From: Hypericum androsaemum
Lineage: Eukaryota > Streptophyta > Magnoliopsida > Malpighiales > Hypericaceae
DNA: 64,000 nucleotides
NCBI GenBank assembly: GCA_963995505.1
Contig: OZ023189.1
Location: 14,035,495 to 14,099,494 of the forward strand
Direction of reading: 5' to 3'
Each line of letters begins with the position of its first letter. Position 1 is the stretch's first letter. The position numbers were made by a program, and so were the translations under genes. Below the pieces are notes generated by a model that was not told where the DNA came from, made no database searches, and saw only the letters and a program-made list of their open reading frames with translations. Below are positions 23,293-35,699 of this stretch, in pieces.

Positions 23293-25764
23293 ATGGAGTT
23301 CCCTACTATTTGGACATCCTACGGCGTCGCTTGGGTGGCTACCCTCCTCCTAGTCCTCCTGTCGTACCGTCTCCGGCGCCGGAAGCTCAACTCTCCTCCG
23401 GGCCCAAAACCCTGGCCCATAATCGGAAACCTCAATCTTATAGGCCCACTTCCCCACCGGTCCCTCCACTCACTCTCCCAAAAGTACGGGCCCATCATGC
23501 TGCTCAAGTTTGGGTCATTCCCGGTCCTGGTGGGCTCGTCCGTCGAGATTGCCGAAGCCATCCTCAAGAAGTACGACGTGGTATTCTCCGGCCGCCCTCA
23601 AATAGCGGCTGGAAAATACACGACGTACAACTACTCGGACATCACGTGGTCCCAGTACGGCCCGTACTGGCGCCAGGCCCGTAAGATGTGCCTAATGGAA
23701 CTCTTTAGTGTTAAAAGGCTAGAGTCGTACGAGTACATCAGGGTAGAGGAGCTAAATTGCCTCCTGAAGAAACTCTTCAAGTCCAACTCCAATCCCACGA
23801 GCGTCAAAGACCATCTCTCGGACCTTAGCCTGAACGTCATCAGCCGGATGGTACTAGGCAAGAAGTACACGGTCAAAATCGAAGGTCAACGCGACATCGT
23901 CACGCCGGAGGAGTTCAAGGAGATGCTCGACGAGTTGTTTTTGCTCAATGGGGTTCTTGATATAGGGGATTCCATCCCTTGGCTTGCCTGGTTGGACCTC
24001 CAGGGACACATTAAGAGGATGAAGGCCGTGAGCAGGAAATTCGACAGGTTCTTGGAACATGTTCTTGACGAACATAGTGCAAGGAGGAAAGAGGTTAAGG
24101 ATTACGTGGCTACGGACATGGTTGATGTGCTCTTGCAGCTGGCTGATGATCCTAATCTCGAGGTCAAGCTCGAGAGGCATGGAGTTAAGGCTTTTACCCA
24201 GGTTGGTCCCTTTTCTTCCCTGTTTACAATTAATATACTAAGTGGCGGACTCGTTTATAAACTTATTATAAACTGTGTGTGTTTGTAAACATAAAAAATT
24301 CACATTAAGAAAGAGAGTTGTTACGTTTGCACACTCGATAGGTTAGTTGTTCTTTTTCTGTGATACACGCACGCTTAGACTTCGCTAAATGCATAATCTT
24401 GGCATATTTATAACGTCGGTCGCTTTAGCGTAAGATTTTGGGTATTGAAGTTCCGTGAAGTGAGAGAATGGGGGACAAATTTTTAAACCCCCGACGTGTC
24501 TCAATCAGTCGGATAAAATAATAATTGCATGCAAAAGACGGGGTCGACCGGTCGGGGTAGTTTATTTTGTTTTTGTTGGACTTTATAAGATAAGAATCAT
24601 CAAGGAAAGAACAAAGAAAAAGGATATGTTCCTTGTGGCGAAAACGTTTCGGTTACGCAGTTAATAAGAACGTTAATTATATAATTAGGACATAATATTT
24701 ATTAGAAAATTTTAGGATGGTTTGTAAATGATGAAGATTTTATCATCAGATAATTTTGTGGTAAATCCTTTTTCTTATTTCTTTTTGACAGATGAATAGT
24801 CCAAAAAATTTATTTAGTATTAAAAAAATCCATGAGTACAGAAAATGTCCTGTAATAAGAAAGGGAAATGATATGGGTGAGCGCACTCAAAATTTGTACT
24901 CTTGTGCAGAAGGGGTTGCTCTCCTTCTTTCTAAATTAATATTTTTTGTGCAAGTAAAAATTTCGAATTAGCAAGTTGACTCTGTGTAAAATTAAAGCAA
25001 AACAATTCACAAAAATTAAATTACCATTTCAGACATTGCCAGAGGCAGTCCCTAAAAGTTGTTTATTCGAATATTTATCTGAATTGTTTCTATCTTTGTG
25101 ATCATCAATGGATAATTTTCATCATCCTCAGGATCTGATCGCCGGGGGTACGGAGAGCTCAGCGGTGACCGTGGAATGGGCGATCTCCGAGCTCCTAAGA
25201 AAGCCCGAGATCTTCGACAAGGCGACTGAGGAGTTAGACAGGGTGATCGGAAGGGAGAGGTGGGTGGACGAGAAGGACATCCCCAACTTGCCGTACGTAT
25301 ACGCCATTGTCAAAGAGACAATGCGGTTGCACCCGGTAGCTCCCATGCTGGTGCCGAGGTTGGCTCGCGAAGACGTCAAAATCGACGGCTACGACATCGC
25401 CAAGGATACCCGAGTCCTCGTCAACGTCTGGACGATCGGGAGGGACCCCAACATATGGAAAAACCCCGAGGATTTCTGCCCCGAGAGGTTCATCGGGAAG
25501 GATGTCGATGTCAAGGGCCACAACTTCGAGCTGTTGCCGTTCGGGTCCGGAAGGAGGATGTGTCCTGGGTACAGTTTAGGCCTGAAGGTGATCCAGTCGA
25601 GCCTGGCTAATCTCTTGCACGGGTTCAAGTGGAAGTTGCCTGTCGGGATGAAGAGAGAGGAGCTTAACATGGAGGAGATATTTGGTCTCTCCACTCCAAA
25701 GAAGTTCCCGCTTGTTGCTGTTGCCGAGCCTCGCCTTCCAAACCATCTCTATGCCTCTCTGTGA
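23293..25764 (+). CDS. Cytochrome P450, CYP71 clan, CYP92A-like
   Basis: Haem-thiolate monooxygenase of the ER membrane, electrons from P450 reductase. Exons 23293-24201 and 25132-25764 with a 930-bp phase-0 GT-AG intron at the usual CYP71-clan place just before the I-helix motif; 513 aa, full length. An N-terminal membrane anchor (about residues 8-26) is followed by a basic RLRRRK stretch and the hinge PPGPKPWPIIGN. Helix C WRQAR, oxygen-binding AGGTES (307-312), ExxR in ETMR (365-368), PERF (420-423) and haem loop PFGSGRRMC with Cys447 are all intact. The phrases AAGKYTTYNYSDITWS and the C-terminal FGLSTPKKFPLVAVAEPRLP are typical of CYP92A. Members act in specialised metabolism, so the substrate cannot be predicted. 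A broken partial copy lies 2.9 kb downstream. Confidence 0.92.
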
Positions 25765-26039
25765 TTGTTGTTGGGACTTTTGATTAGTGTCTAGTGGAAT
25801 CTCCATGGAATAATTCGAGTTTTTATATTAAGATGTGTGATGTTTTTATGTGTGTTCCCCAAATCCCTCTATGTTGAAGTTTCTAGAAGGGAAAAAAGTT
25901 CCGAAATCTTTGATATTCAATTTACACTTCCTTCTTTTTATTTGCCAATTTCGAATTTCGGACTCAAATTAAATCATAACACCATTTTAAAATGCACTAA
26001 ACGACAACCATTATTAACATAGAAATTAATTTAGTCCAT
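25765..26039. other. P450 3' region
   Basis: The first about 70 bp after the stop (ending AATAATTCGAGTTTTTA) is repeated after the pseudogene copy at 28991, so the duplication included the 3' flank. Confidence 0.6.
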
Positions 26040-27010
26040 TATTGGACTAATTACCATTTTAAGTGCTAAAGTTTGTACAATAAAAAAAGTAACAAATCGG
26101 CTAAACCATTGTAAGTGCTAAACTTTGTACATTAAACTCTAAACCCTTAAAAAAATAAGTAAAGTTGGAAATGTGTTCTTGAAGATAAAAATCTTGATAG
26201 GGAATATAAGCTTCTTTTCCATGGTTGGGCCTAAAGTGGGCTTGAGTCGGTAAGTTCAATTGCTGGTGTAACTACGTGAAATGATAACCACTATTAACAT
26301 TGAAATTATCATAAAATATCATTAGCCCCTCTATAAGAAAAAATTACCCCCTTAAATTACCGAATCCTGTCGTACAACTCAACTATTAAAATTCAATTGG
26401 TAAGTAAATTATTTTAGTTTATATGGAAGATATTAAGTTCGAGTTTTTGTTAACACAAAAATATAAATATTTATTGTAATAACTTTTTTATCATTCAAAA
26501 ATTATACCCGTCTCGAATATAAATCAGTCGATCTAATGTGTATCCAAATATCTACCAAACATTGTAAAAGTTATGAAGGCTTCTAGTCAGTTTTTTTTTC
26601 TGTCCAGATATTGTAGAAGTTAATTATAGTCCAGATATTGAAATCCAACTTTAGGAATATGTGCAAGAAATGGGGTCACAACGTGTCTTGCTTCTGACTA
26701 TAAATTTGGTGGGATGATTAACGTTTTGGGGTAAATATTAGTCCATTACCTACGTCACCAAAGGAATTGCAGTCATCTTTGTGCACTATGTTTCAGTTCT
26801 TGAGAAAATTTTATAAACATTATTTTTATTAACAGCAGGGTGTCGTAGAAACAAAATTAATCAATTTTATTATTTTTAGATTTATTTAAATATTTTTTTA
26901 GAATAACGTTTTTTAACTGAAAGGGTTGTCTTACTTTTGGAGTGATTAGAAGAATTTCAGTTATTTACTTTTTTATACTATGAGCATCACACTTTTACAA
27001 TACGATTTAT
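26040..27010. repeat. Copy 1 of the F-box-flanking block, without an F-box gene
   Basis: Closely parallels 44510-45800: GTGCTAAAGTTTGTACAA, CATGGTTGGGCCTAAAGTGG (a base differs in the others), GAAATGATAACCA, AAAAGTTAATTATAGTCC, GAAATCCAACTT, CCAAAGGAATTGCAGTCAT and TTTTGGAGTG occur in the same order. In the other copies this block lies upstream of an F-box gene; here the sequence after about 27010 is unrelated. Confidence 0.75.
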
Positions 27011-28620
27011 TGAAGTTCGAATCTGATATAATTTTTTTAAAAATATAATTTTCGTAACATATGTTAAAAAATCAATGTGTCACGATTATTTATGTTTATA
27101 TTTTATGTGTACATTCGGGTGACCCGGTAAAGAGCGGGTTAGTACGACATTTGTAAAAGGGTAAACTTTTACCCAAAACTTAAACTAACCCTCAAAATTG
27201 AAAATCTCCCCCCAAATCGACCAACCGCTTTGTTACGGTTTAAGAAGAAGTGGAATGCTGAGCTGGCGAAGCAGTTAGATGTTTGTTAGAGGCTCTTAGC
27301 TTTGGCGGGAAAGGTTAGTTTAGGTTGGGAGCAGGAAAGCAGTTACATTTTTCGTATAGTTGAAAGGCATTGGAAAATAATAATAAATACTCACTTTCTC
27401 TACCTCTTCTCAATATACTTCTTCCAAATATCTCTCTTCTTCCATTCTTCTTCCTCTCTTAGTCTTTTCTTCTTCAGCCGCTATTCTCGCCGCTCCTCGC
27501 AAGAGCGCGAGTTGCGACGTCCCGCCTCTAGGTCGCGAGCTCGTCTTCGCCTCTGCCCGTCTGACGTCTTCTCGCAACAGCTCTTCCCTTCTCTGGTGGT
27601 CTTTGCTCGCTCACACTCACATGTAACTTCTCTCTCTCTCTCTCTCTTTCTCATCCTCTCTCACTCTCTCGCCTGTCTTAGTAGCGAGCTTGTGTTCTGG
27701 CCATCCAACGTCCTCACGCCGCAACTCATCCCATCTCCAGCAGTCTTCGCTCGCTCACACTCACAGGTAACTTCTCGATTTCTCTCTCTCACTCTCATCC
27801 TTTCTCATTCTCTCTTTGTCTCAGTAGCGAACTTGTGTTCTGGCCGTCAGTCACGACCCAAATTCGTAGTCGATGACCAGCGTTAGATCGTATCAAACTT
27901 AATAATAAACCATAATCTAGCAAGCCTCAAACATAATGCATCATTCTCATTAAGAGAATAATCAAAATGTTTCAACAACGTTGTCTCTTCAAACATACAT
28001 ATTTATCGTGTCCAAAACCTGGTAGGCATAATTCAAAAGTTGGAGTACACATCTCCAACATAGTATCATCAAACTCATCCTTTTAAAAAGTTCAAATCTG
28101 TCCACCTTTCTTTCTTCTTCTTTTACCTTCGATTTCCCCTTTTCTCCTTGCCTCAACTCTGTTTTTCTCTCCTAATGTCTATATGGTTCGTGCCTAATCC
28201 CTGGTGCAAAGGAAATCTTCATTTTATTTGCATGCTAAGTAGCTTAGTCATCCTACTTTTCATTTGCCACCTTGCCAATTGCAACATAATTTTTCTTTTG
28301 ATCCTAGACTTTTTCAGCCATTCAAAATTATTTCTAAACTTTTTAATATGTTCTAATAAGTCCCTAAAATGAGCCTTATTCAAATAAAGTCACATAACAA
28401 ATTATTTTCACAAAACTTTTCAATAACGACGAAATCAGACTTATATCCGAGCACCTTAAATTATTGCTCTATTTCGGCCAGATTATTTCATAAATCACAA
28501 AATTCAAAAAACAAAGTTATAGATTTAGGTATTATGAATCCACACGAATTGGAATCACCTAATTTGGAGTCCGGATGAGGAAGCTACGCCTATCCCTAAT
28601 CTTGATCCCCAATCATTACA
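27011..28620. other. Low-complexity CT-rich and AT-rich intergenic DNA
   Basis: Includes a frame at 27302-27886 (194 codons) very rich in Ser and Leu, caused by CT microsatellites; not called as a gene. A direct repeat of about 144 bp (GCTCGCTCACACTCACA at 27605 and 27749) lies in it. 27900-28620 shows nothing recognisable. Confidence 0.5.
27605..27860. repeat. About 144-bp direct repeat with CT microsatellite
   Basis: Two adjacent units share GCTCGCTCACACTCACA, GTAACTTCTC, a CT tract, then TAGTAGCGAGCTTGTG (AGTAGCGAACTTGTG in copy two) and TTCTGGCC. Copies differ mostly in the length of the CT tract. Confidence 0.7.
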
Positions 28621-29060
28621 CGAGGTTGGCTCGCGAAAACGTCAAAATTGACAGCTAGGACATCACAAAGGATACCCGAGTCCTCGTCAACGTCTAGACG
28701 ATCGGGAGGGACCCCAACATATGGGAAAACCCCGACGTCAAGGGCCACAAATTCGAGCTGTTGCCGTTAGGGTCCGGAAGGAGGATGTGTCCTGGGTACA
28801 ACTTAGGCCTGAAGGTGATCCAATCGAGCCTGGCTAATCTCTTGCATGAGTTCAAGTGGAAGTTGCCTGTCGGGATGAAGAGAGAGGAGCTTAACATGAA
28901 GGAGATATTTGGTCTTTCCACTCCAAAGAAGTTCCCGCTTGTTGCTGTTCCCGAGCCTCGGCTCCCGGACCATCTCTATGCTTTTGTGTGATTGTTGTTG
29001 GGACTTTTTGATTAATATCTAGTGAAATCTCCATGGAATAATTCTGAGTTTTTAATTGAG
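28621..29060 (+). pseudogene. 3' fragment of the CYP92A-like P450
   Basis: Matches the neighbouring gene from about 25355 to the stop and about 70 bp of 3' flank. Two in-frame stops (GGCTAC to AGCTAG, and TGG to TAG in the NVW codons) and a 39-nt deletion disable it. The deletion removes 13 codons with the PERF motif and lies between short CGA repeats. The haem loop keeps the cysteine but the Phe of PFG is changed to Leu. The end is a 76-codon open stretch ending PRLPDHLYAFV. The 5' border at 28621 is abrupt, with no exon 1 and no intron, so only part of exon 2 was copied or survived. Very similar over most of its length, so fairly recent. Confidence 0.92.
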
Positions 29061-30145
29061 AGGTGTAATTTTTGTGACATGTAATGTGTATTTTTGTGAC
29101 ATGTAATGTTTGTTTTTTTTGTATTGTTGTAATTTAATTAAGAAGTATTTTGAATTTAATATCTAAAATACAGAAAAAAGGATACTTAGTATTGTTGCAA
29201 TTTAATCAAGAAATATTTTGACATGTTATGAGGTTTTGTGATACTTAGTATTAGAACTAGCAAAAAAAAAGGATAACGATAGTTCTAATACCTTTTTTAC
29301 TAGTTCTAATGCCGAATATCACAAGATCGATAAAACCAAGATCAATGGGGTACAAAAGCTTGTGTCTCCATGACTAGGAAAGGGAGGAAATATCCAAAAA
29401 ATAAATTATGATGACCTACAATCTTATTTTAAAAAATTCCGATCTTATAGTGAATGGTCCACGATAAGTAGGGTTATTAGAATAAACTCCTAACAACCAT
29501 TGGTCAAAGACCCATGAATCCATCATTACATCTTCGTGGTTGATGACGGAGTTGATTAAAGCTATATAAAAAGAAGGGAATGGAACTTAAGAAAGTGCCT
29601 GAAGTTTGTTACAACAACTAATTTCTTTTTAAAATCGATTACAACAATAGTTTTTGACTACTCTTTGAAAAGGAGACATGTCATACCTCCTTAATGCTAT
29701 TAAGAGTGTGGCTATTGGACTATAATCTTACATGGAAATTGTAGTTGATATGGTGATGGTTTAATTCTAGGGCGGTAATTTACTCTAGGCGATTGATAGT
29801 AGGCGATTGATTTTAGGCGTTTAATTCTACACGTTAAATTTTAAACGGTATATATATTCATGTAATGCAATTGCAACTTGCTCCAAATTCATCCGGAGAA
29901 ATTAAAAGTTCCTCCCGAGGAACTCTCGTTAGAGACGAAACAAAGAGCCGGCAAAAGAATCTCTTAGTTTGTCGTTCTCGGTGCTGTTTGGTCCATTTTC
30001 ACATTCAAATTGATATGCAATTCCAAACTAATTAACTACAGTGCCAATATAGTTTCCAAAAAGCTTGCGAAGGGAAAATGGAAACCTCATATCCCTAACT
30101 AACATAAAGCACCAAGCTGAGCTGCTTTGGTAATCAGACATAAAC
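29061..30145. other. Region between P450 fragment and GTPase pseudogene
   Basis: 29327-29640 is copy 2 of the block at 20700. The rest is AT-rich with short internal repeats (AGGCGATTGATTTTAGGCG near 29790) and no gene. Confidence 0.5.
29327..29640. repeat. Copy 2 of the P450-flanking block
   Basis: See 20700-20945. This copy has about 90 extra bases in the middle (CCGATCTTATAGTGAATGG onward) and keeps CTATATAAAAAGAAGGGAATG and the following TTGTTACAACAACTAATTT. Confidence 0.75.
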
Positions 30146-30149
30146 TTGC

Positions 30150-32897
30150 ACCGGAAACTATGTGTTCATGGCTGGAGGAATAATAATGCAGCATTTTGTC
30201 CTCGAGTTGCTTTCTCTTTCCTGTTCTGACTCCTCCATCAAAATGCACAGCTTCTCTCCATCGTAACTGGAAGGAAAGACTGACATTAATTAGACGTACC
30301 AAAAGCATCCTATAGCTGTGCTTTCAATAGTTCACACGAGCCAAGTACTTGAAAATCCTACCAGAGTAGGGGAAGGGGAGGGTGCATTCTTAAGCAACAA
30401 TTTTCTGTAGAGAGATTGTTTTTATGCCTCCTGTCACAAACGACTTACCGTTGCATCAAAGCTCACTCCCGCAAGAGGTGAATATTTCATAAGAAAACCT
30501 ACAGATCTTCCCATAGACCTCCGTATCACGTGTTCTCGCAAAAGGTTTCACATGGAGAAAGCAAGCTTACTCTGAGAGACACATGTTCATCAAAGAACTA
30601 AGTTTCTTCCCGAAATCGGGGAATGGCCCAGATTGTACAACCTTCTCTATTTGATGCCACTCCTAGGAAAGAGAAGAAAATATTTCAAAAAAGTGTTGGA
30701 ACATTAACCATTGCAAGATCCCAGATAGCCACCTTAACAGCATTAACATAGAGAATCAATCTTGGAAACATATATATATACCTCATTGTCACAGAAACTA
30801 ACAACCTTCTCATTGGCGATTTCTTCACATCGTACTGTAGCAACCATGACCTGTAAAAAGAGAAGTTTAACTCTATGTAACGAAAACATTGTGTGAAAGC
30901 ACCTGTTCAGGAAAACCACCTTGTGTGCAGGAAGATTAAGGTCCCCGTTCTCTTTAATGACTTCCAAGATTTGTTGTGCCACCGAAAGAAAACCCTGAAA
31001 CAGGAAGCACACCCCTTCGATCTCTGGCAAGTCCGCCAGGTGCAATAGAATGGTGACACCGTTGTTTCAAACCAGCAACCTTACCAAGGAATCAAACAGG
31101 TCATCATAAATCCAAAAAAGGAAACTGTGTAAGAGTAAAGATGCATCCACGGAACAGAAACAAAAAAGAAGACCAAGGAGTCAGACCGACAACCAATTCT
31201 CGATACTTAACTTCGTTCAGTTATCACAGTTTAGTAAAATTTCTAGTTCGTACAAGACAGAGAAGAAGGGGAAGCGAAGCTACATCAACCACAGCGGAAT
31301 CAAATACTTGGCCAGTTTGGACGAGATAATAAATACAAAGACAGGCAAATATCAATTACAACCACGATAATTTCCACCTTGAGTATTCCTTACCATGTAA
31401 AAGAAAGTGTAAAGTACGCCTGCTCTCTAAATTGCTCCTCTTTCTCTTCAAAACTCGAAAGGGCAACAACTTCAAACCTGGGTAATGGAAAAACTGTAAC
31501 AAAATGTCCAAACTTTTACTCCTGTAATTGTTTTTCTTCAAGGAATAAGCTCACAAGACATCAATTGGGACTCAAGGAGGCATCTCACATTAAAAAATTC
31601 GCTTAAAGGAGTTTCCTGGTGGGCTTCTGGCTTAGTTATAGAGTCCCATATCTGCAATAAGACAAATCAGACAAAGTCAGACAGATATTTTATTCCCCAA
31701 AAAGTCTAGAAGCACAAAAAGGAAGGTTTCTACATTTTGAATATCTTCTCGTAGAGCAGGCTCCAAATGTTCTGACTGTGTCTGTGAGAAACAGAAACAG
31801 CAGCTCATAAGATATGCAAGGTGACCATAGATATATTTTTTTATAGGATAATGTAAAATGTTGTCTCGCAGAAAGATGGGACAAACCTTTGTTTTATCCC
31901 GTATAACAAACATCAAAGTTGTTTTGCGAGGACTAAATAATTGCATCATGACCTATAGGAAAGACCATCATAAAGCAGTAGAACTAATGGTCAAAAATAA
32001 GAGCAGTAGGACCAAAGTTCATCCAGTTGCAGATTAAAAGCTTGAAAGAGGCCGGTACTTTTAGCTAACCTGGAATACAGTCTCCAAAAGTGGCTTATCT
32101 GCAGCTTGCTCTCGACCAATATCATGGCACCACCTGTATACAAGTTCCTCAAAAAGTTCAGGCACAGGAAATAACAACAAGTCTTGTCAATAAATTCGGG
32201 AAATATAAACAAGTGCAAAGACTTCAGGTCATCTGAATGTCTTACATATTGATCAATACAATATCTGAAACAGCAAGGGCGGATAGTGCACTTTGCTTAT
32301 CAAATGTTGTATCATCCTATCAAACATTGAGAAACTTTAATAAGCAGAGCCAAGCATCAGTATCTAATAACAAAAGCAACAGTTTAGGAACTGTGAAAGA
32401 ATGCTCATTGAAAATCCAAAATAGACCATATGTGTAATGCACAGCAGTCAGAAGTACCAGGAGTCAAGTGCTCGGTCCTGCTAGTTTTCCGAAGCAGTGA
32501 TTAAGATAACTCAACTCGATGGTAATATGTATGTTTAAGCAGGATATGTAATGCGGAAGCATAGACTACAAGAACTGAAGGGGTACAACAGCGAGAGCTG
32601 GATAATCACCTCTCCTCGTGCTCTTCCGTCGGTGCCCTCTAAATCCATGATAAGCGTGCAAGGTTCAATAACCAGCACATCTCGCCATCCAGATACCTTT
32701 AGTTGTCTCAGACCTGAGAAGAAGTGCAAATATACGAGCTGCCAGTCAACTACCAGCATTTAAGGAGGACAACAAAGACATAAGAAATTTATTAATAAAC
32801 TAACAACAAAAGAAGAACTTACTTTCTTCCAAAAGCATCCATCTCTCGTCTCCAAAGTTTGTACCGAATAATTGATTGAGTAGGGTGCGTTATTAAT
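30150..32897 (-). pseudogene. ROOT HAIR DEFECTIVE 3-type (Sey1/atlastin-like) GTPase pseudogene
   Basis: RHD3 proteins are ER-fusing dynamin-like GTPases. On the minus strand the family's exon order is kept: TLLNQLFGTNF (about 32865-32897), MDAFGRK with donor, 32713-32610 (SETTKGIWMARCAG, then EPCTLIMDLEGTDGRARGE), 32316-32246 (DDTTFDKQSALSALAVSDIV), 32133-32070 ([20 protein letters not shown]), 31952-31887 ([19 protein letters not shown]), about 31787-31735 ([13 protein letters not shown]), a TPLSEFFN exon near 31640-31570, FEVVALSSFEEKEEQF, 31079-30920 ([17 protein letters not shown]), 30850-30782 ([15 protein letters not shown]), 30662-30571 (EWHQIEKVVQSGPFPDFGKK) and 30266 onward (FDGGVRTGKRKQLEDKM). 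Introns remain, so it is not a processed copy. The N-terminus and P-loop are missing, at least four frameshifts are visible, and the C-terminal half is lost. Confidence 0.9.
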
Positions 32898-34800
32898 TAT
32901 AACAACTCTAATCCAATAATAAGCTCACGCGCTCTGTATAAACACACACGCGCAGAGAGACGCGTATCAAAAAACTTTGATATGGATCAAAGAAATAGGG
33001 TTCGTTCGTTACCCATGGGGAATCGGCTTCAAATGGATCGAAGTGAAGAGGATCCAAGTTTGAGGGGGAGAGAGCAAGTAAAAAGGATCTCGAGGAGGGA
33101 AAGGGGATGGATGGTTTATTATGATAATAATTTCTTCCGCCGTCGGTTTACAGGCTGGCGCCTTTTTGTCTTTTGCTCCTGCGCTTCACTCTCTCTTAGT
33201 CTTGACCAGGTGGAGAGCGGGATTTATGATTTTTTTTCTTCCTTCTAACCCAATCTTGGCGAATCTAGTTTAATTAAGGTGTCTCGTATTCGAATTTTTA
33301 CAAATTTGTTGAAAAAAGTCTGTTATTTTTGAAAAAATATATTTAGCTCGAATTTGAATTAATTGGTTCAGCAGTTCGAATACTGTAAACTAAAATATCG
33401 AATATAATCATGTGTTCTTTTAGTAATATTAATATATAAAATTCACACTAATTTATGCATAAATGTATATAAGACGGTGCTTATGTTGTCTCCCAATTTT
33501 TAGTTTCATCACCTGTAAACTTATGTCTAATAACTTCAAACCTGCATTGCATACAAGAACTATGTTCATCGATATGGTACTAGAGCAAAATAAGTAACGC
33601 AGTTCTTAAACATGAAATCTTGAGAAAGTGTCATCTTTGCTCATCATGCAATGGAAATTTGAAGAATGTTGATAAGTCCTATAAGAGTGCCTTGTGAAGA
33701 CCTAAAAAGAGTAAGGTAATTGCTCGATTCTGACTAAACAAGTTTTTTTCTCAAATGTGTAAAAAAAAATACATGGACTTTAGCTTGGAAAAAAAAAGTA
33801 TCACATGGACTTGGAATTAGTTATGCCTCAATGTGCATCTCTGAAATCCTTCCATCTTTATTTTCCACTTGAGTCGGGGACGCAAGGGCGGGAAACTTGA
33901 GAGCTTGCTATATTCTTATGTACATAGTGCTTATTTTCACAATGTGTGTATGGGGCATGAACTTGACGGTATGCGGTATATTTGTACAACTTCGACTCTG
34001 CAGAAACCATAATAAATGGTTGCGACATTCTTGAATGCGAGCCTTAAGTTATCCAAAAGAATGATACGATGATGGTGCAGTAAGGCAAGTAAGAATCTAT
34101 AATGAACTAACTATATTTGCATTTGGTTACTCTTTGATGGTCAGTGTCATCAACTGCATATAGCCTCAACATCAAGTTTCTTCTTCAACTGTATATTTAC
34201 TATCGTAATTGATATTTTCAATCGGGTTAGTTCCTCAAACAAGATTAGTAAAAAGTACATCAATTAAGAAAATTATCAATATTACCTTGTATTTTATCTG
34301 TACTGCAAAATAGAACAAACACATTAAACCATTTTTTATTCATGCCAAAATATATATATTTACTGTTTTAAAAAATCAAACTATTTCCATAAGTCGGGTC
34401 TAGGTCGATGGGTTTGTATTTCTTTTTTTTATAATTATTTTATGTGAACTAAAATAATATTCGATTAATTTTGTACAAGATTTGGAGAGATTTGTATAAG
34501 GCACCAGAACTCAGATCAAATGACGGAATAAGAGAGGAGAGTGAAAATATTTTCCAATATTTTAATTTTATACTTATAACTTATAAGTTCCTTTTAAAAT
34601 CTTTGAGATGAGCGAGCAAGATAAGTCTGCGTCCTATCAAACTATACCTAACACAAGACTTTAGTGTCTATATTCAATATTTGATAATTTCCAAAAATAT
34701 TTTGGTACCATAGTGAAATATCAAAGTAGTATGAGTACTGACAAGTACTTGCCATGCAAACCTTGTGACTAATTGGAAAAAATTTATCCCATCATAGGGT
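32898..34800. other. Intergenic, one doubtful small frame
   Basis: A TATA-like CTGTATAAACACAC at 32935 precedes an 88-codon plus-strand frame at 32982-33248 (MDQRNRVRSLPMGNRLQMDR start). It matches nothing I know and may be chance. The remainder to 34800 is AT-rich without recognisable features. Confidence 0.4.
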
Positions 34801-35699
34801 ATTGTCGAAGCTTTATTTTGTTTCTTTCTTATTAGTATACTATTTTCTTTATATTGCGGTTTTATTATTTAGATAGAGGTAAGTTATCTGATTTATTTTT
34901 GAAGCTTTGATTTATTTATTTCTTATTTGTATAATATATTTTATATATCGCAAATTTTTTATTTAGATATAAGACGAACTCTAAAGCTAGAGAGATAATT
35001 TTTTTAATTATTTTTTATTGAAGTTTTTATTTGTTTCTTTCTTATTCATATAACATTTTCATTATATCACAAATTTTTTATTTCGTTACACGACTTGAGC
35101 TTTGAAGATTTTTTTAGCAAAAAAGTTTGCAATCGTAGGTCAATTCAAAAAATTCATGATAATTCATGCATTTTTAATCATGAACACATGTATGCAACAA
35201 ATAGACTATGCAACAAAAAGATCTTAATTTGATATTAGAGATTAGACAACAATAAAACAATTTATGCTCAAAAGACTACAGTGCCTAAGAACTAAAACAT
35301 TGAGCAGATCAGTCTTGAGAACCACATAAATGCATCATTATTTAGTAACTTCAACACTTCATTGTCAACGTATATCAGTATTTTTTCGTCAATTTTCTGG
35401 AGAGTGACAATAACACCATTTTCAAATAGAAGGGCTACAAGGATAAGTTTGTAAATTATTTTTTATTGAAGCTTGTATATTTTTCTTTCTTATTCGTATA
35501 AAATTTTCTTTATATCTTAAGTTTGTTAGCTAGAATGACACTCAACATATTAAAAAATACTTCAAGTAACTTGGAGAGTTTACTTCATCCAACTACTTCC
35601 ATGAAGTAAAACAGAACAATCCATAGATCAAAAGAAAATGTGTAAAAAACTTCGAGCAAGAGCCCAAAAGACATGTTTTTCTGTGAATCAGCCTAACCT

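Noticed and set aside
23310..23876. Alternative-frame and antisense frames over P450 exon 1
   Set aside because: Shadows of the P450 coding frame, with no domain of their own.
27302..27886. 194-codon open frame
   Set aside because: The translation is mostly Ser/Leu/Phe from CT microsatellites and a direct repeat; no domain and no clear promoter.
32982..33248. 88-codon frame after a TATA-like sequence
   Set aside because: No recognisable family or conserved partner; kept only as a remark, not as a gene.
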